Assembly: GCA_029865665.1 (NCBI GenBank)
Contig: JARXAV010000331.1
Location: forward strand, 1 to 10,918
From: Flectobacillus sp.
GTDB taxonomy: Bacteria; Bacteroidota; Bacteroidia; Cytophagales; Spirosomataceae
Reading direction: 5' to 3'
Length of the DNA: 10,918 bases
Shown here: piece by piece, positions 1-6,270 of the stretch
Layout: every line of letters begins with the position of its first letter
Numbering within the stretch: position 1 is the stretch's first letter
Notes under the pieces: model-generated
Database searches by the model: none
Seen by the model: only the letters and a program-made list of their open reading frames with translations
Told to the model about the DNA's origin: nothing
Position numbers and translations under genes: made by a program

Positions 1-132
1 GGACTCTACGGTATGAACTTCGATAATATGCCCGAACTTCACACACCTTATGGCTATTTTGTAACCATTTTTGTGATGGTTGCCGTGAGTGTCAGCACCT
101 TTGTTTGGTTTAGGAAAAAGAAGCTTTTATAA
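1..132 (+). CDS. corA: C-terminal end of a CorA-type Mg2+ transporter (5' truncated by window edge)
   Basis: The first 43 codons read in frame 1 and end at TAA (130-132). The peptide begins GLYGMNF and continues to MPEL. YGMNF followed by MPEL is the signature at the end of the first membrane helix and in the outer loop of CorA-family divalent cation channels, where GMN forms the selectivity filter. It is followed by a hydrophobic stretch of about 20 residues (roughly 20-37, YFVTIFVMVAVSVSTFVWF) and a basic tail, RKKKLL, as expected for the second helix and the cytoplasmic C-terminus. CorA forms a pentameric inner-membrane channel for Mg2+ (some members Co2+ or Ni2+). The gene converges on lacI and has no evident link to pectin use. 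The large N-terminal domain lies outside the window, so substrate and full length cannot be judged. Confidence 0.88.
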   Translation, partial: GLYGMNFDNMPELHTPYGYFVTIFVMVAVSVSTFVWFRKKKLL

Positions 133-145
133 GGAGCGTTAGGTT

Positions 146-238
146 TGTGCAGAAGTTTAAAGTGGAAAGTTGAATGTATTTTACGAAAAGCTGTTTCTTC
201 GTAGCATTTTAGACTCCTAGACTTTAGACTTCTACACA
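146..238. repeat. Imperfect palindrome made of opposed heptamer repeats
   Basis: This fills most of the gap between the convergent corA and lacI genes. The left arm starts TGTGCAGAAGT and the complement of the right arm starts TGTGTAGAAGT. The inner pair TACGAA (182-187) and TTCGTA (197-202) closes a loop of 9 bases. The left arm holds three 7-bp units: AGTTTAA (154-160), AGTGGAA (161-167) and AGTTGAA (168-174). The right arm holds the inverted equivalents TTAGACT (209-215), CTAGACT (217-223) and TTAGACT (224-230). It could act as a bidirectional terminator for the two convergent genes, or be a decayed mobile or tandem repeat. It has no clear U-tract. Confidence 0.6.
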
Positions 239-255
239 AGTCAATCTAATAACAA

Positions 256-1266
256 TTAACAAGACTCCCGAATAATCATTTCGGTAGGTAATTTAATGGT
301 CTGATACGTGATAGGCCCTTTAGATTTACGTTCGATTAAATCCAATAATAATTCAGCCGCTGTTTGTCCCATTTCCATCGCAGGTTGCATAACCGTACTA
401 AGCGGAGGGTCGAACAAATGAGCTACTTTCAAGTTGGTAAAACCAACTACAGCCATCTGTTTCGGAATATCCACGTGCTTGTTTTTAAGAGCCGTCAAAC
501 AGCTTACTGCCAAACGGTCACTTGCCGTGAAAATCGCATCAGGCGGATTGTCGTCCGCTAATAATTCTCCAATTACGTTATCAACCTCTACGAGACTATA
601 GCCGCAGTATTTAATAAGCGTATCATCAATAGGGCGTTGGTATTTATTAAGAGCAGCCCGATAGCCGTTGATACGTTCTTTCGTAATGGATAACGAAGCC
701 GAGGCCGCAATATGAGCAATTCTTCTACGACCTGATTTTATTAAATGTTCCGTTGCTTTAAACGCCCCGTCAAAATTATCTGCAATGACTTTATGCGTAT
801 TGATTTCATCCGAAAAACGGTCGAAAAATACAATCGGCATTCCTTTATCTTGAAGTTCTCTAAGGTGGTCAATATCAGTAGTTTGTCCTGATAATGAAAT
901 CAAAACGCCATCTACACGCCTAGAAGCCAAATGTTGTACATTAATCACTTCCCGTTGATACGATTCATAACTCTGAAAAATCAATACATGATAGCCACGG
1001 TTATAAACAATGGTTTCGATTCCGTTAATTGCCTGCGAAAAGAAAGGATTGTCAATTTCGGGTACAATAACGCCAATGGATCTACTTCTATTTTCCTTTA
1101 AACTTAGGGCAATGGGATTAGGGCGGTAATTGATTTTTTCAGCATATTCCAACACCACTTTTTTGGTCTCAGGACTAATCTCATAACTACCTCTCAAGGC
1201 TCTTGAGACAGTAGATGTAGATAAGTTTAATGCTTTGGCAATATCTTTTATAGTTACAGTTTCCAA
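256..1266 (-). CDS. LacI-family transcriptional regulator, probable repressor of the pectin/galacturonate genes
   Basis: The 336-residue protein has the classic LacI/GalR layout. Its N-terminal helix-turn-helix (about residues 5-26) runs TIKDIAKALNLSTSTVSRAL, with STSTVSRAL in the recognition helix. The hinge is YRPNPIALSLK (47-57). From about residue 62 (SIGVIVPEIDNPFFSQ) a periplasmic-binding-protein-like effector domain extends to the end, with the usual DGVLIS, AIFTASDRLA and VVGF blocks. The start codon is TTG (1264-1266 on the minus strand). No in-frame ATG lies upstream before a stop at 1282-1284, and there is no Met near the HTH, so TTG (or the adjacent ATT) must be used. The gene is divergent from kduD, and a LacI-type operator candidate lies between them at 1391-1422. 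By position it should control uronate catabolism, perhaps answering an intermediate such as 2-keto-3-deoxygluconate. The ligand is inferred, not visible. Confidence 0.93.
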   Translation of the reverse strand: METVTIKDIAKALNLSTSTVSRALRGSYEISPETKKVVLEYAEKINYRPNPIALSLKENRSRSIGVIVPEIDNPFFSQAINGIETIVYNRGYHVLIFQSYESYQREVINVQHLASRRVDGVLISLSGQTTDIDHLRELQDKGMPIVFFDRFSDEINTHKVIADNFDGAFKATEHLIKSGRRRIAHIAASASLSITKERINGYRAALNKYQRPIDDTLIKYCGYSLVEVDNVIGELLADDNPPDAIFTASDRLAVSCLTALKNKHVDIPKQMAVVGFTNLKVAHLFDPPLSTVMQPAMEMGQTAAELLLDLIERKSKGPITYQTIKLPTEMIIRESC

Positions 1267-1569
1267 AATCCGATTCTTTGATTAGTACAATTTGTGTATA
1301 TATTTCTGCTAAGGATATATCCTAAGAGTGAAACTACTACATTCTGAATAATATCCCAAATATTATTGAATAAATCAAAAATATAATTTCATTGGTAACG
1401 TTGCCGATAACGATTGCGTAAATTTATTCTGACGATTAGTTGTTTCCTCCTACATAGATGACATAGCTTTGATATAAAGATATTTATAAAATATGTAGAT
1501 TTTATAAGGTCTTCTCTTAATTAAGTGTAATAAAATTCTAAAATAATTTAATCAAACTATTAGTAATCC
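1267..1569. promoter_or_regulatory. Divergent lacI-kduD regulatory region
   Basis: This is a 303-bp AT-rich region between two divergent genes, so it should hold both promoters. The one strong signal is the operator-like element at 1391-1422, 130 bp from the lacI start and 147 bp from the kduD start. A 12-bp perfect palindrome, AGGATATATCCT, lies at 1312-1323 close to lacI. I could not identify convincing Bacteroidota-type promoter boxes (TTTG and TAnnTTTG) for either gene, and no small ORF stands out. Confidence 0.6.
1391..1422. promoter_or_regulatory. Candidate LacI-family operator, copy 1 (kduD/lacI side)
   Basis: This 32-bp element matches 9007-9038 at 30 of 32 positions. The core starts at 1397 and reads as consecutive hexamers AACGTT, GCCGAT, AACGAT and TGCGTA, each with CG at its centre. 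Around the second CG, CGTTGCCGATAACG is an inverted repeat (5 of 7 pairs match), the form expected of a LacI-family operator with a central CG. The part around the third CG resembles a PurR-type half-site ending in TTGCGT. It lies between the divergent lacI and kduD genes and could repress both. Binding by the adjacent repressor is inferred from position and form. Confidence 0.72.
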
Positions 1570-2340
1570 ATGGAATTAGCGTCAATGTTTAGTTTAGAAA
1601 ATAAGGTTGCTCTCGTTACAGGTGGCGACAGAGGTATTGGTTATGCTATTGCTACCGCTTTAGCAGAAGCTGGTGCAGACATTATTGTAAGTTCGATTAC
1701 GTTGGAGGAAAAAGATAGTGCAATCGAGAAAGCCGTTACAGCATTAGGACGCAAGTTTACAGGATATATTGCAGATTTGAGTGATCGTGAGCAATTATAT
1801 GCTTTTATTAATAAAGTAAAAGAAAATCATCCAGTAGTTGACATTTTGATCAATAACGCAGGAATGATTTTGAGAAACCCAGCAGCAGAGCATTCTGACG
1901 AATATTGGGATAAAGTATTATCAGTAAACTTAGACGCTCAATTTATCTTGGCTCGTGAGTTTGGTCGTGATATGATTGCAAGAGGTTCTGGTAAAATTGT
2001 ATTCACTTGTTCATTATTGAGCTTCCAAGGCGGTATCAACGTGCCAGGCTATGCAGCAAGTAAAGGTGCTATTTCGAGTATCGTAAAAGCATTAGCAAAC
2101 GAATGGGCTTCTAAAGGTGTTAACGTAAACGGTTTTGCTCCAGGTTATATTGCAACGGATAATACGGCAGCTTTGAGAGCAGATGCTGAAAGAAGTAAGT
2201 CAATTTTAGACCGTATTCCAGCAGGTCGTTGGGGTGAAGCAGAAGATTTCAAAGGACCATTGGTGTTCTTATCTTCTAAAGCAAGTGACTATGTAAACGG
2301 TACTATCTTAGTAGTAGATGGTGGCTGGATGGGTCGCTAG
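1570..2340 (+). CDS. kduD: 2-dehydro-3-deoxy-D-gluconate 5-dehydrogenase (KduD), SDR family
   Basis: This cytoplasmic enzyme reduces 2,5-diketo-3-deoxygluconate (the KduI product) with NADH to 2-keto-3-deoxygluconate, the late step of unsaturated-uronate catabolism. It is a classical short-chain dehydrogenase of 256 residues. The Rossmann motif TGGDRGIG is at 17-24 and NNAG at 95-98. The catalytic residues are Ser148, Tyr161 and Lys165 (YAASK). KduD-specific signatures are LSFQGGINVPGYAASKGA, APGYIATDNT, LRADAERS, ILDRIPAGRWG and the C-terminal SDYVNGTILVVDGGW. The start at 1570 gives MELASMFSLENK, which lines up within one residue of E. coli KduD; the alternative Met6 would shorten it. The gene is first of the plus-strand series, 200 bp before kduI, and lies downstream of the candidate operator. 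Other SDR activities are possible, but the kduI neighbour makes KduD strongly preferred. Confidence 0.93.
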   Translation: MELASMFSLENKVALVTGGDRGIGYAIATALAEAGADIIVSSITLEEKDSAIEKAVTALGRKFTGYIADLSDREQLYAFINKVKENHPVVDILINNAGMILRNPAAEHSDEYWDKVLSVNLDAQFILAREFGRDMIARGSGKIVFTCSLLSFQGGINVPGYAASKGAISSIVKALANEWASKGVNVNGFAPGYIATDNTAALRADAERSKSILDRIPAGRWGEAEDFKGPLVFLSSKASDYVNGTILVVDGGWMGR

Positions 2341-2352
2341 TTAGGTTGGTTT

Positions 2353-2375
2353 GGGCGAACGGGTTTTAACCCGTT
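2353..2375. repeat. Short hairpin repeat, type A, copy 1
   Basis: The element contains AACGGGTT (2358-2365), two T bases, then AACCCGTT (2368-2375): a perfect 8-bp inverted repeat 17 bp after the kduD stop. The 23 bp match 6616-6638 at 20 positions. A run of eight T bases follows at 2391-2398, too far off for a canonical intrinsic terminator. It could slow or end transcription after kduD, or be one half of a REP-like pair with the type B repeat 23 bp downstream. Confidence 0.6.
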
Positions 2376-2398
2376 TCCATAAAAAATACCTTTTTTTT

Positions 2399-2440
2399 GA
2401 CCAACCATTCCACGTAGCGGGTGAATTTATTCACCCGTGT
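2399..2440. repeat. REP-like hairpin repeat, type B, copy 1
   Basis: This 42-bp element matches 6191-6232 at 38 positions. It holds a perfect 8-bp hairpin, CGGGTGAA (2418-2425) and TTCACCCG (2430-2437), with loop TTTA. The tetranucleotide GTAG (2414-2417) sits directly 5' of the stem. A GTAG or GGAG box 5' of a short GC-rich hairpin is the hallmark of REP elements mobilised by REP-associated tyrosine transposases (RAYTs). No RAYT gene is in the window, so the assignment rests on form and repetition. Confidence 0.6.
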
Positions 2441-2540
2441 ATAAAGTTTAATTTCGAGACCTTTGAACGTTAAACTGATGACAGTTTTTCGTGAAAAACG
2501 AGAGCTATTTTAATGATTATCCCTTTAAAAAATAGATATA

Positions 2541-3374
2541 ATGCAAAGCAGATACGAATCTAGTCCAAAAGAAACGGCTTCGATGAATACGGCTACCTTG
2601 AGAGAAAACTTCTTGATTGATAGCGTTTTTGAAGCAAATAATTTCAATTTCACCTATACCCATTACGACCGTGTAATTGTAGGCGGTGCAATGCCAGTTG
2701 CTCAAGCAATGGTCTTGGGAACGTATGACGAACATTTGAAAAGTGAATACTTTTTAGAGCGTCGTGAATTAGGTATCATCAACGTGGGCGGAGAAGGTAC
2801 TGTAACGGCTGATGGCGAAACATTTGAGGTAAGTAAATTAGACTGTTTATATCTTGGAAAAGGAGTGAAAGAGGTTTCTTTCGCAAGTAAAAGCGACGAA
2901 ACACCTGCTCAATTTTTCTTGATGTCTGCACCAGCACACCAAGCGTATCCAACTCGTTTGATGAAAAAAGAAGAAGCTTCTCCTGTAAACTTGGGTAGCA
3001 ACGAAACGTCAAACGAACGTACGATTTACAAATACATTCACTTAGACGGTATCAGAAGTTGCCAATTGGTAATGGGTTTAACGGTATTGGCTAAAGGAAG
3101 TGTTTGGAATACGATGCCATCACACGTGCATGACAGACGTATGGAAATTTATTTATACTTTGATGTTCCTGCTAACCAACGTGTTGTGCATTTCATGGGT
3201 CAACCTCAAGAGACTCGTCACATGTTTGTGGCAAATCATCAAGCAATTATTTCACCACCTTGGTCAATTCACTCAGGTTGTGGAACGGCTAATTACTCGT
3301 TTATCTGGGCAATGGCTGGCGAAAACCAAATGTTTACAGATATGGATGCGGTTGCAATTCCAGATTTAAGATAA
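2541..3374 (+). CDS. kduI: 4-deoxy-L-threo-5-hexosulose-uronate ketol-isomerase (KduI)
   Basis: This cytoplasmic metal-dependent isomerase converts 5-keto-4-deoxyuronate to 2,5-diketo-3-deoxygluconate, which KduD then reduces. The 277 residues match the 278-residue length of E. coli KduI, supporting the start at 2541. Family signatures run the full length: YTHYDRVIVGGAMP, YFLERRELGIINVGG, LDCLYLGKGVKEV, SAPAHQAYPTR, SNERTIYKYIH, CQLVMGLT and the C-terminal MAGENQMFTDMD. The cupin metal site is visible as His195, His197, Glu202 (SHVHDRRME) and His244 (SIHSG), each one position earlier than the E. coli ligands. The gene lies 200 bp after kduD, across a repeat-rich spacer, so they may share a transcript but are not tightly coupled. 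Assignment is secure from sequence and neighbourhood. Confidence 0.96.
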   Translation: MQSRYESSPKETASMNTATLRENFLIDSVFEANNFNFTYTHYDRVIVGGAMPVAQAMVLGTYDEHLKSEYFLERRELGIINVGGEGTVTADGETFEVSKLDCLYLGKGVKEVSFASKSDETPAQFFLMSAPAHQAYPTRLMKKEEASPVNLGSNETSNERTIYKYIHLDGIRSCQLVMGLTVLAKGSVWNTMPSHVHDRRMEIYLYFDVPANQRVVHFMGQPQETRHMFVANHQAIISPPWSIHSGCGTANYSFIWAMAGENQMFTDMDAVAIPDLR

Positions 3375-3385
3375 TTTATTACATT

Positions 3386-3477
3386 CAATATTGCTCTGGA
3401 AGATGATAACTGCTCGATTAAGCACTAAGTTTCCCAAAAATGACGCTGTTTAAAAGTTACATCTTTCAGCAATATTG
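3386..3477. repeat. Imperfect inverted repeat downstream of kduI
   Basis: The left arm, starting CAATATTGCT (3386-3395), pairs with AGCAATATTG (3468-3477), ten perfect outer pairs. Pairing continues with small bulges through AAGATG and TAACT (about 3400-3411), facing AGTTACATCTTT (about 3455-3466). The inner 43 bases are not obviously paired. It starts 11 bp after the kduI stop, in the 307-bp gene-free stretch before the GH28 gene. It could be a long 3' hairpin of the kduI transcript or a degenerate MITE-like element. Confidence 0.5.
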
Positions 3478-3490
3478 TGTAGTTACAGGC

Positions 3491-3573
3491 ATCTTGATAA
3501 AAATACTTGTTTTATGTAGTTCAGAAAATGATGGCGGTTGTTTCTCTGAACTAATAAACGAGTACTTCAAGAT
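3491..3573. repeat. Second imperfect inverted repeat in the kduI-GH28 spacer
   Basis: ATCTTGA (3491-3497) pairs with TCAAGAT (3567-3573), and TAGTTCAGA (3517-3525) pairs perfectly with TCTGAACTA (3545-3553). Between them, the TACTTGTTTTAT side and the ATAAACGAGTA side also pair with one substitution and small gaps. The loop is 19 bases. It lies 13 bp after the preceding inverted repeat and 13 bp before a terminator-like hairpin, so the whole spacer can fold as three successive hairpins. Confidence 0.5.
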
Positions 3574-3586
3574 TAATTAACCATAG

Positions 3587-3620
3587 AGGCAAAGCTGGAT
3601 TAATGGCTTTGCCTTTCTTT
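3587..3620 (+). terminator. Intrinsic terminator-like hairpin before the GH28 gene
   Basis: AGGCAAAGC (3587-3595) and GCTTTGCCT (3606-3614) form a perfect 9-bp stem with a 10-base loop, followed by TTCTTT. This is the usual shape of a rho-independent terminator on the plus strand, here ending kduI transcription. It leaves 61 bp before the GH28 start, so the fusion gene probably has its own promoter in that interval. I could not pick out its boxes with confidence. Confidence 0.7.
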
Positions 3621-3681
3621 AAAGAACCACTTGTATTATTTTATTTATCATTGATTTAATAAGGTATTTATAACCGTTTTT

Positions 3682-6030
3682 ATGAAAAAACTGCTTGTTG
3701 CCCTTTCTCTTATTATCCTTTCTTCGTTTCGTGTATCGGATGATAAAATTACCCTTTTCCTTATTGGAGATTCTACTTGTGCAAACAAACTGCCTATTGA
3801 TAATCCCGAAACAGGGTGGGGAATGGCTTTGCCAGATTATTTAATTGATGCTGTAGAGGTTCAAAATCATGCCATGAATGGTAGAAGTACCAAAAGCTTT
3901 ATTACCGAAGGGCGTTGGAAAACGGTATTAGGCTTGTTGAAAAAAGGCGATTGGGTAATGATTCAGTTTGGACATAACGACCAAAAAATTAATGATAGTA
4001 CCAAGTATGCTGCCCCACAAACCACTTACAGAGACAATCTTATAAAATACGTTAAAGAAGCTCGTGCCAAAGGAGCAAATCCAATTTTGATTACGCCTGT
4101 AATGCGTAGAAAATTTGATGAAAATGGAGCTTTTGTCGATCAGCATGGCGAATACCCTGCTGTCGTAAAAGCAGTTGCAAAAGAATTGGACGTACCGCTT
4201 ATTGATTTACATGCTAAAAGTAAAGCGGTCATTGAAAGTATGGGCATAGAGCCTTCTAAGAAATTATTTATGCACTATCCTGATAAAACATTCGCAAAAC
4301 ATCCAAAAGGGATAGAGGATAATACGCATTTTTCGGGTTATGGTGCGGCTGTTATGGCGAGTTTAGTGATGGAAGGATTGATGGAAACATCAGCAGGGTT
4401 GAAAGTATTTGCCAAAAAATCAGAGTTCCCAGAAAAATACCAATATGAATTACCAAAATACTATACTCCTGTTTTCCGTAAAGATACGTTTAATATTGCC
4501 CGTTATGGAGCAATAGCCGACGGACAAACCCTTAATTCAAAGGCTATCAATCAAGCAATTGATGTATGTAGCCAAGCAGGTGGTGGAACGGTTTTGATAC
4601 CGAGAGGTCTGTGGCTAACGGGTCCAATTGTCTTGAAATCTAATGTGAATTTACACGTGGCAAAAGGGGCAATCTTGCAGTTTAGCCGTAACCACGACGA
4701 TTATCCAATTATCTCAGCTACGTGGGAAGGAGAAGAAGCTTTCCGTTGTCAAGCACCTATTTCTGGTATTGATTTGCACGATATTGGCTTAACAGGCGAA
4801 GGGGTAATTGATGGTGGTGGAGATTCTTGGAGAGCTATCAAAAAGAATAAACAAACGGACGACCAATGGAAAGATTTGATTAAATCTGGAGGGGTCTTGA
4901 ACGAGAAAAAAGATATGTGGTTTCCGTCGGAGTCTTCTTTGAAAGGCTCGTTGATGGAAGGAGGAAGTAAAATCAATAACGGGAAAACAGCCGCTGATTA
5001 TGTAGCAGTAAAGGATTTCTTACGTCCGAATATGCTTAGTTTAACTCGTTGTAATTATATCTTAATCGACGGTGTAAACATTCAAAATTCACCTGCTTGG
5101 ACGATTCACCCTTTGCTTTGTAACCATGTTGTGGTGAAAAATACAACGGTTCGCAATTACTGGTATGCTCAAAATTCGGATGCCATTGACTTAGAATCGT
5201 GTAGAAATGGCTTGTTGGAAAATTGTTCGTTTGATACGGGTGACGATGGAATTACGATTAAATCGGGACGTGATGAGCAAGGACGTAAACGTGGTGTTCC
5301 TACCGAAAACTTTATTATTAAAGGCTGTAAAGTCTATCATGCACACGGTGGTTTTGTGATTGGTTCTGAAATGTCGGGCGGTGTGCGTAATATGTTCGTT
5401 TCTAACTGTTCTTTCTTGGGTACAGATGTAGGCTTACGTTTCAAAACGGCTCGTGGTCGTGGAGGTATCGTTGAAAATATTTACGTAAACGATGTTCAAA
5501 TGACCAATATTTTAGGCGAAGCGATTTTGTTTGATATGTATTATGCAGCAAAAGACCCAGTTCCATTATCGGGTGATAAGTCAGAAAAAGATGAACTACC
5601 TGTTATTGAAGCAAAGCCTGTGTCAGAAGCAACGCCTCAATTCCGTGATTTTTATGTAAGAAATGTAACCTGTTTAGGAGCAGGAACAGGTATTAAAGTG
5701 AGAGGATTACCCGAAAAAGCGGTTAGAAATATTTTGATTGAAAACACCGTAATTGAGTCGAATGTAGGAATGCTTTGTATCGAAGCAGACAATGTTAACT
5801 TGAAAAATGTGACTTTATTGTCGAAAGACAAAAACACAATTCAGGTTCAAAATAGTAAAAACATCGTGTTAGACGGAATTAAGTATAAAGAAAATAACAC
5901 CGATTTATTATTAAAAATCATGGGCGAACGCAATCAAGGAATTCGCTTATTGAACACCGACGGCACAAAAGCAAAGCAAGTAGTAGAGTTCGGTGAAAAG
6001 GTTTCTAAAGGTGTATTTTCTAAAAAATAG
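3682..6030 (+). CDS. Secreted two-domain pectinase: CE12 SGNH acetylesterase fused to GH28 polygalacturonase
   Basis: This 782-residue protein has a short N-terminal signal-like segment (MKKLLVALSLIILSS) and no obvious lipobox, so it is probably periplasmic or secreted. Domain 1 (about 22-240) is an SGNH hydrolase like rhamnogalacturonan acetylesterase (CE12): GDST with nucleophile Ser31, NGRS at 66-69, GHND at 97-100, and the DNTH pair Asp213/His216. Domain 2 (about 270-770) is a GH28 right-handed beta-helix opening with FNIARYGAIADG. Its four GH28 blocks are NSD (498-500), the catalytic pair Asp521-Asp522 in TGDDG, AHGG with His555, and RFK (586-588). A roughly 70-residue insertion rich in Lys and Trp (about 385-455) precedes the active-site region. 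Together the domains should deacetylate and then hydrolyse acetylated galacturonan or rhamnogalacturonan. Exo or endo action, and homogalacturonan versus rhamnogalacturonan, cannot be settled here. Confidence 0.92.
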   Translation: MKKLLVALSLIILSSFRVSDDKITLFLIGDSTCANKLPIDNPETGWGMALPDYLIDAVEVQNHAMNGRSTKSFITEGRWKTVLGLLKKGDWVMIQFGHNDQKINDSTKYAAPQTTYRDNLIKYVKEARAKGANPILITPVMRRKFDENGAFVDQHGEYPAVVKAVAKELDVPLIDLHAKSKAVIESMGIEPSKKLFMHYPDKTFAKHPKGIEDNTHFSGYGAAVMASLVMEGLMETSAGLKVFAKKSEFPEKYQYELPKYYTPVFRKDTFNIARYGAIADGQTLNSKAINQAIDVCSQAGGGTVLIPRGLWLTGPIVLKSNVNLHVAKGAILQFSRNHDDYPIISATWEGEEAFRCQAPISGIDLHDIGLTGEGVIDGGGDSWRAIKKNKQTDDQWKDLIKSGGVLNEKKDMWFPSESSLKGSLMEGGSKINNGKTAADYVAVKDFLRPNMLSLTRCNYILIDGVNIQNSPAWTIHPLLCNHVVVKNTTVRNYWYAQNSDAIDLESCRNGLLENCSFDTGDDGITIKSGRDEQGRKRGVPTENFIIKGCKVYHAHGGFVIGSEMSGGVRNMFVSNCSFLGTDVGLRFKTARGRGGIVENIYVNDVQMTNILGEAILFDMYYAAKDPVPLSGDKSEKDELPVIEAKPVSEATPQFRDFYVRNVTCLGAGTGIKVRGLPEKAVRNILIENTVIESNVGMLCIEADNVNLKNVTLLSKDKNTIQVQNSKNIVLDGIKYKENNTDLLLKIMGERNQGIRLLNTDGTKAKQVVEFGEKVSKGVFSKK

Positions 6031-6051
6031 ACACATTGCTTGAGTCTGAAT

Positions 6052-6190
6052 AGTAACTAGGCATTAATATTATAGACTACGACATAATTTCTTGGAACGA
6101 AACCTTATAGGTTTTCAAAACCTATAAGGTTTTTGCGGATTGAAATTCTACCAAGTTATGTCGCATCCTATAAATAGATGACTAGTTACT
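6052..6190. repeat. 139-bp near-complete imperfect palindrome between GH28 and kdgF
   Basis: The centre is at 6116: a 16-bp arm ending CCTTATAGGTTTT (6100-6115) and its exact complement (6117-6132) are separated by one base. Pairing resumes outward with CGACATAA (about 6080-6087) opposite TTATGTCG (about 6156-6163), with CTTGG/CCAAG beside it. The ends are AGTAACTAG (6052-6060) and CTAGTTACT (6182-6190), a perfect 9-bp pair. The intervening AT-rich stretch is mostly complementary. The type B repeat abuts it directly at 6191. It contains no ORF. It may be a non-autonomous MITE-like insertion or a very long 3' hairpin; the central part could act as a bidirectional terminator. Confidence 0.68.
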
Positions 6191-6232
6191 GACCAACGAT
6201 TCCACTTAGCGGGCGAATTCATTCACCCGTGT
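6191..6232. repeat. REP-like hairpin repeat, type B, copy 2
   Basis: It matches 2399-2440 at 38 of 42 positions. The stem CGGGCGAA with TTCACCCG has one pair broken by a T-to-C change, and the tetranucleotide before the stem is TTAG instead of GTAG. It begins immediately after the 139-bp palindrome and ends 38 bp before kdgF, so it would lie in the kdgF promoter or 5' untranslated region. Confidence 0.6.
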
Positions 6233-6270
6233 CAAAAAAGTTCAAATAGCTTTATTAACACCATAAACGT

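Noticed and set aside
54..239. Minus-strand ORF of 61 codons overlapping the corA end
   Set aside because: It overlaps the clear CorA reading frame and the palindrome at 146-238; the product is low in complexity with no recognisable domain.
1312..1323. Perfect 12-bp palindrome AGGATATATCCT near the lacI start as an autoregulatory operator
   Set aside because: It has no central CG and no second copy in the window, and AT-rich palindromes of this size are expected by chance.
2484..2499. GTTTTT-CGTG-AAAAAC hairpin upstream of kduI as a terminator or riboswitch
   Set aside because: A 6-bp stem of mostly A-T pairs without a U-tract; too weak to call.
2517..2735. Minus-strand ORF opposite the start of kduI
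   Set aside because: It lies antisense inside a well-supported gene and has no family features; an out-of-frame shadow.
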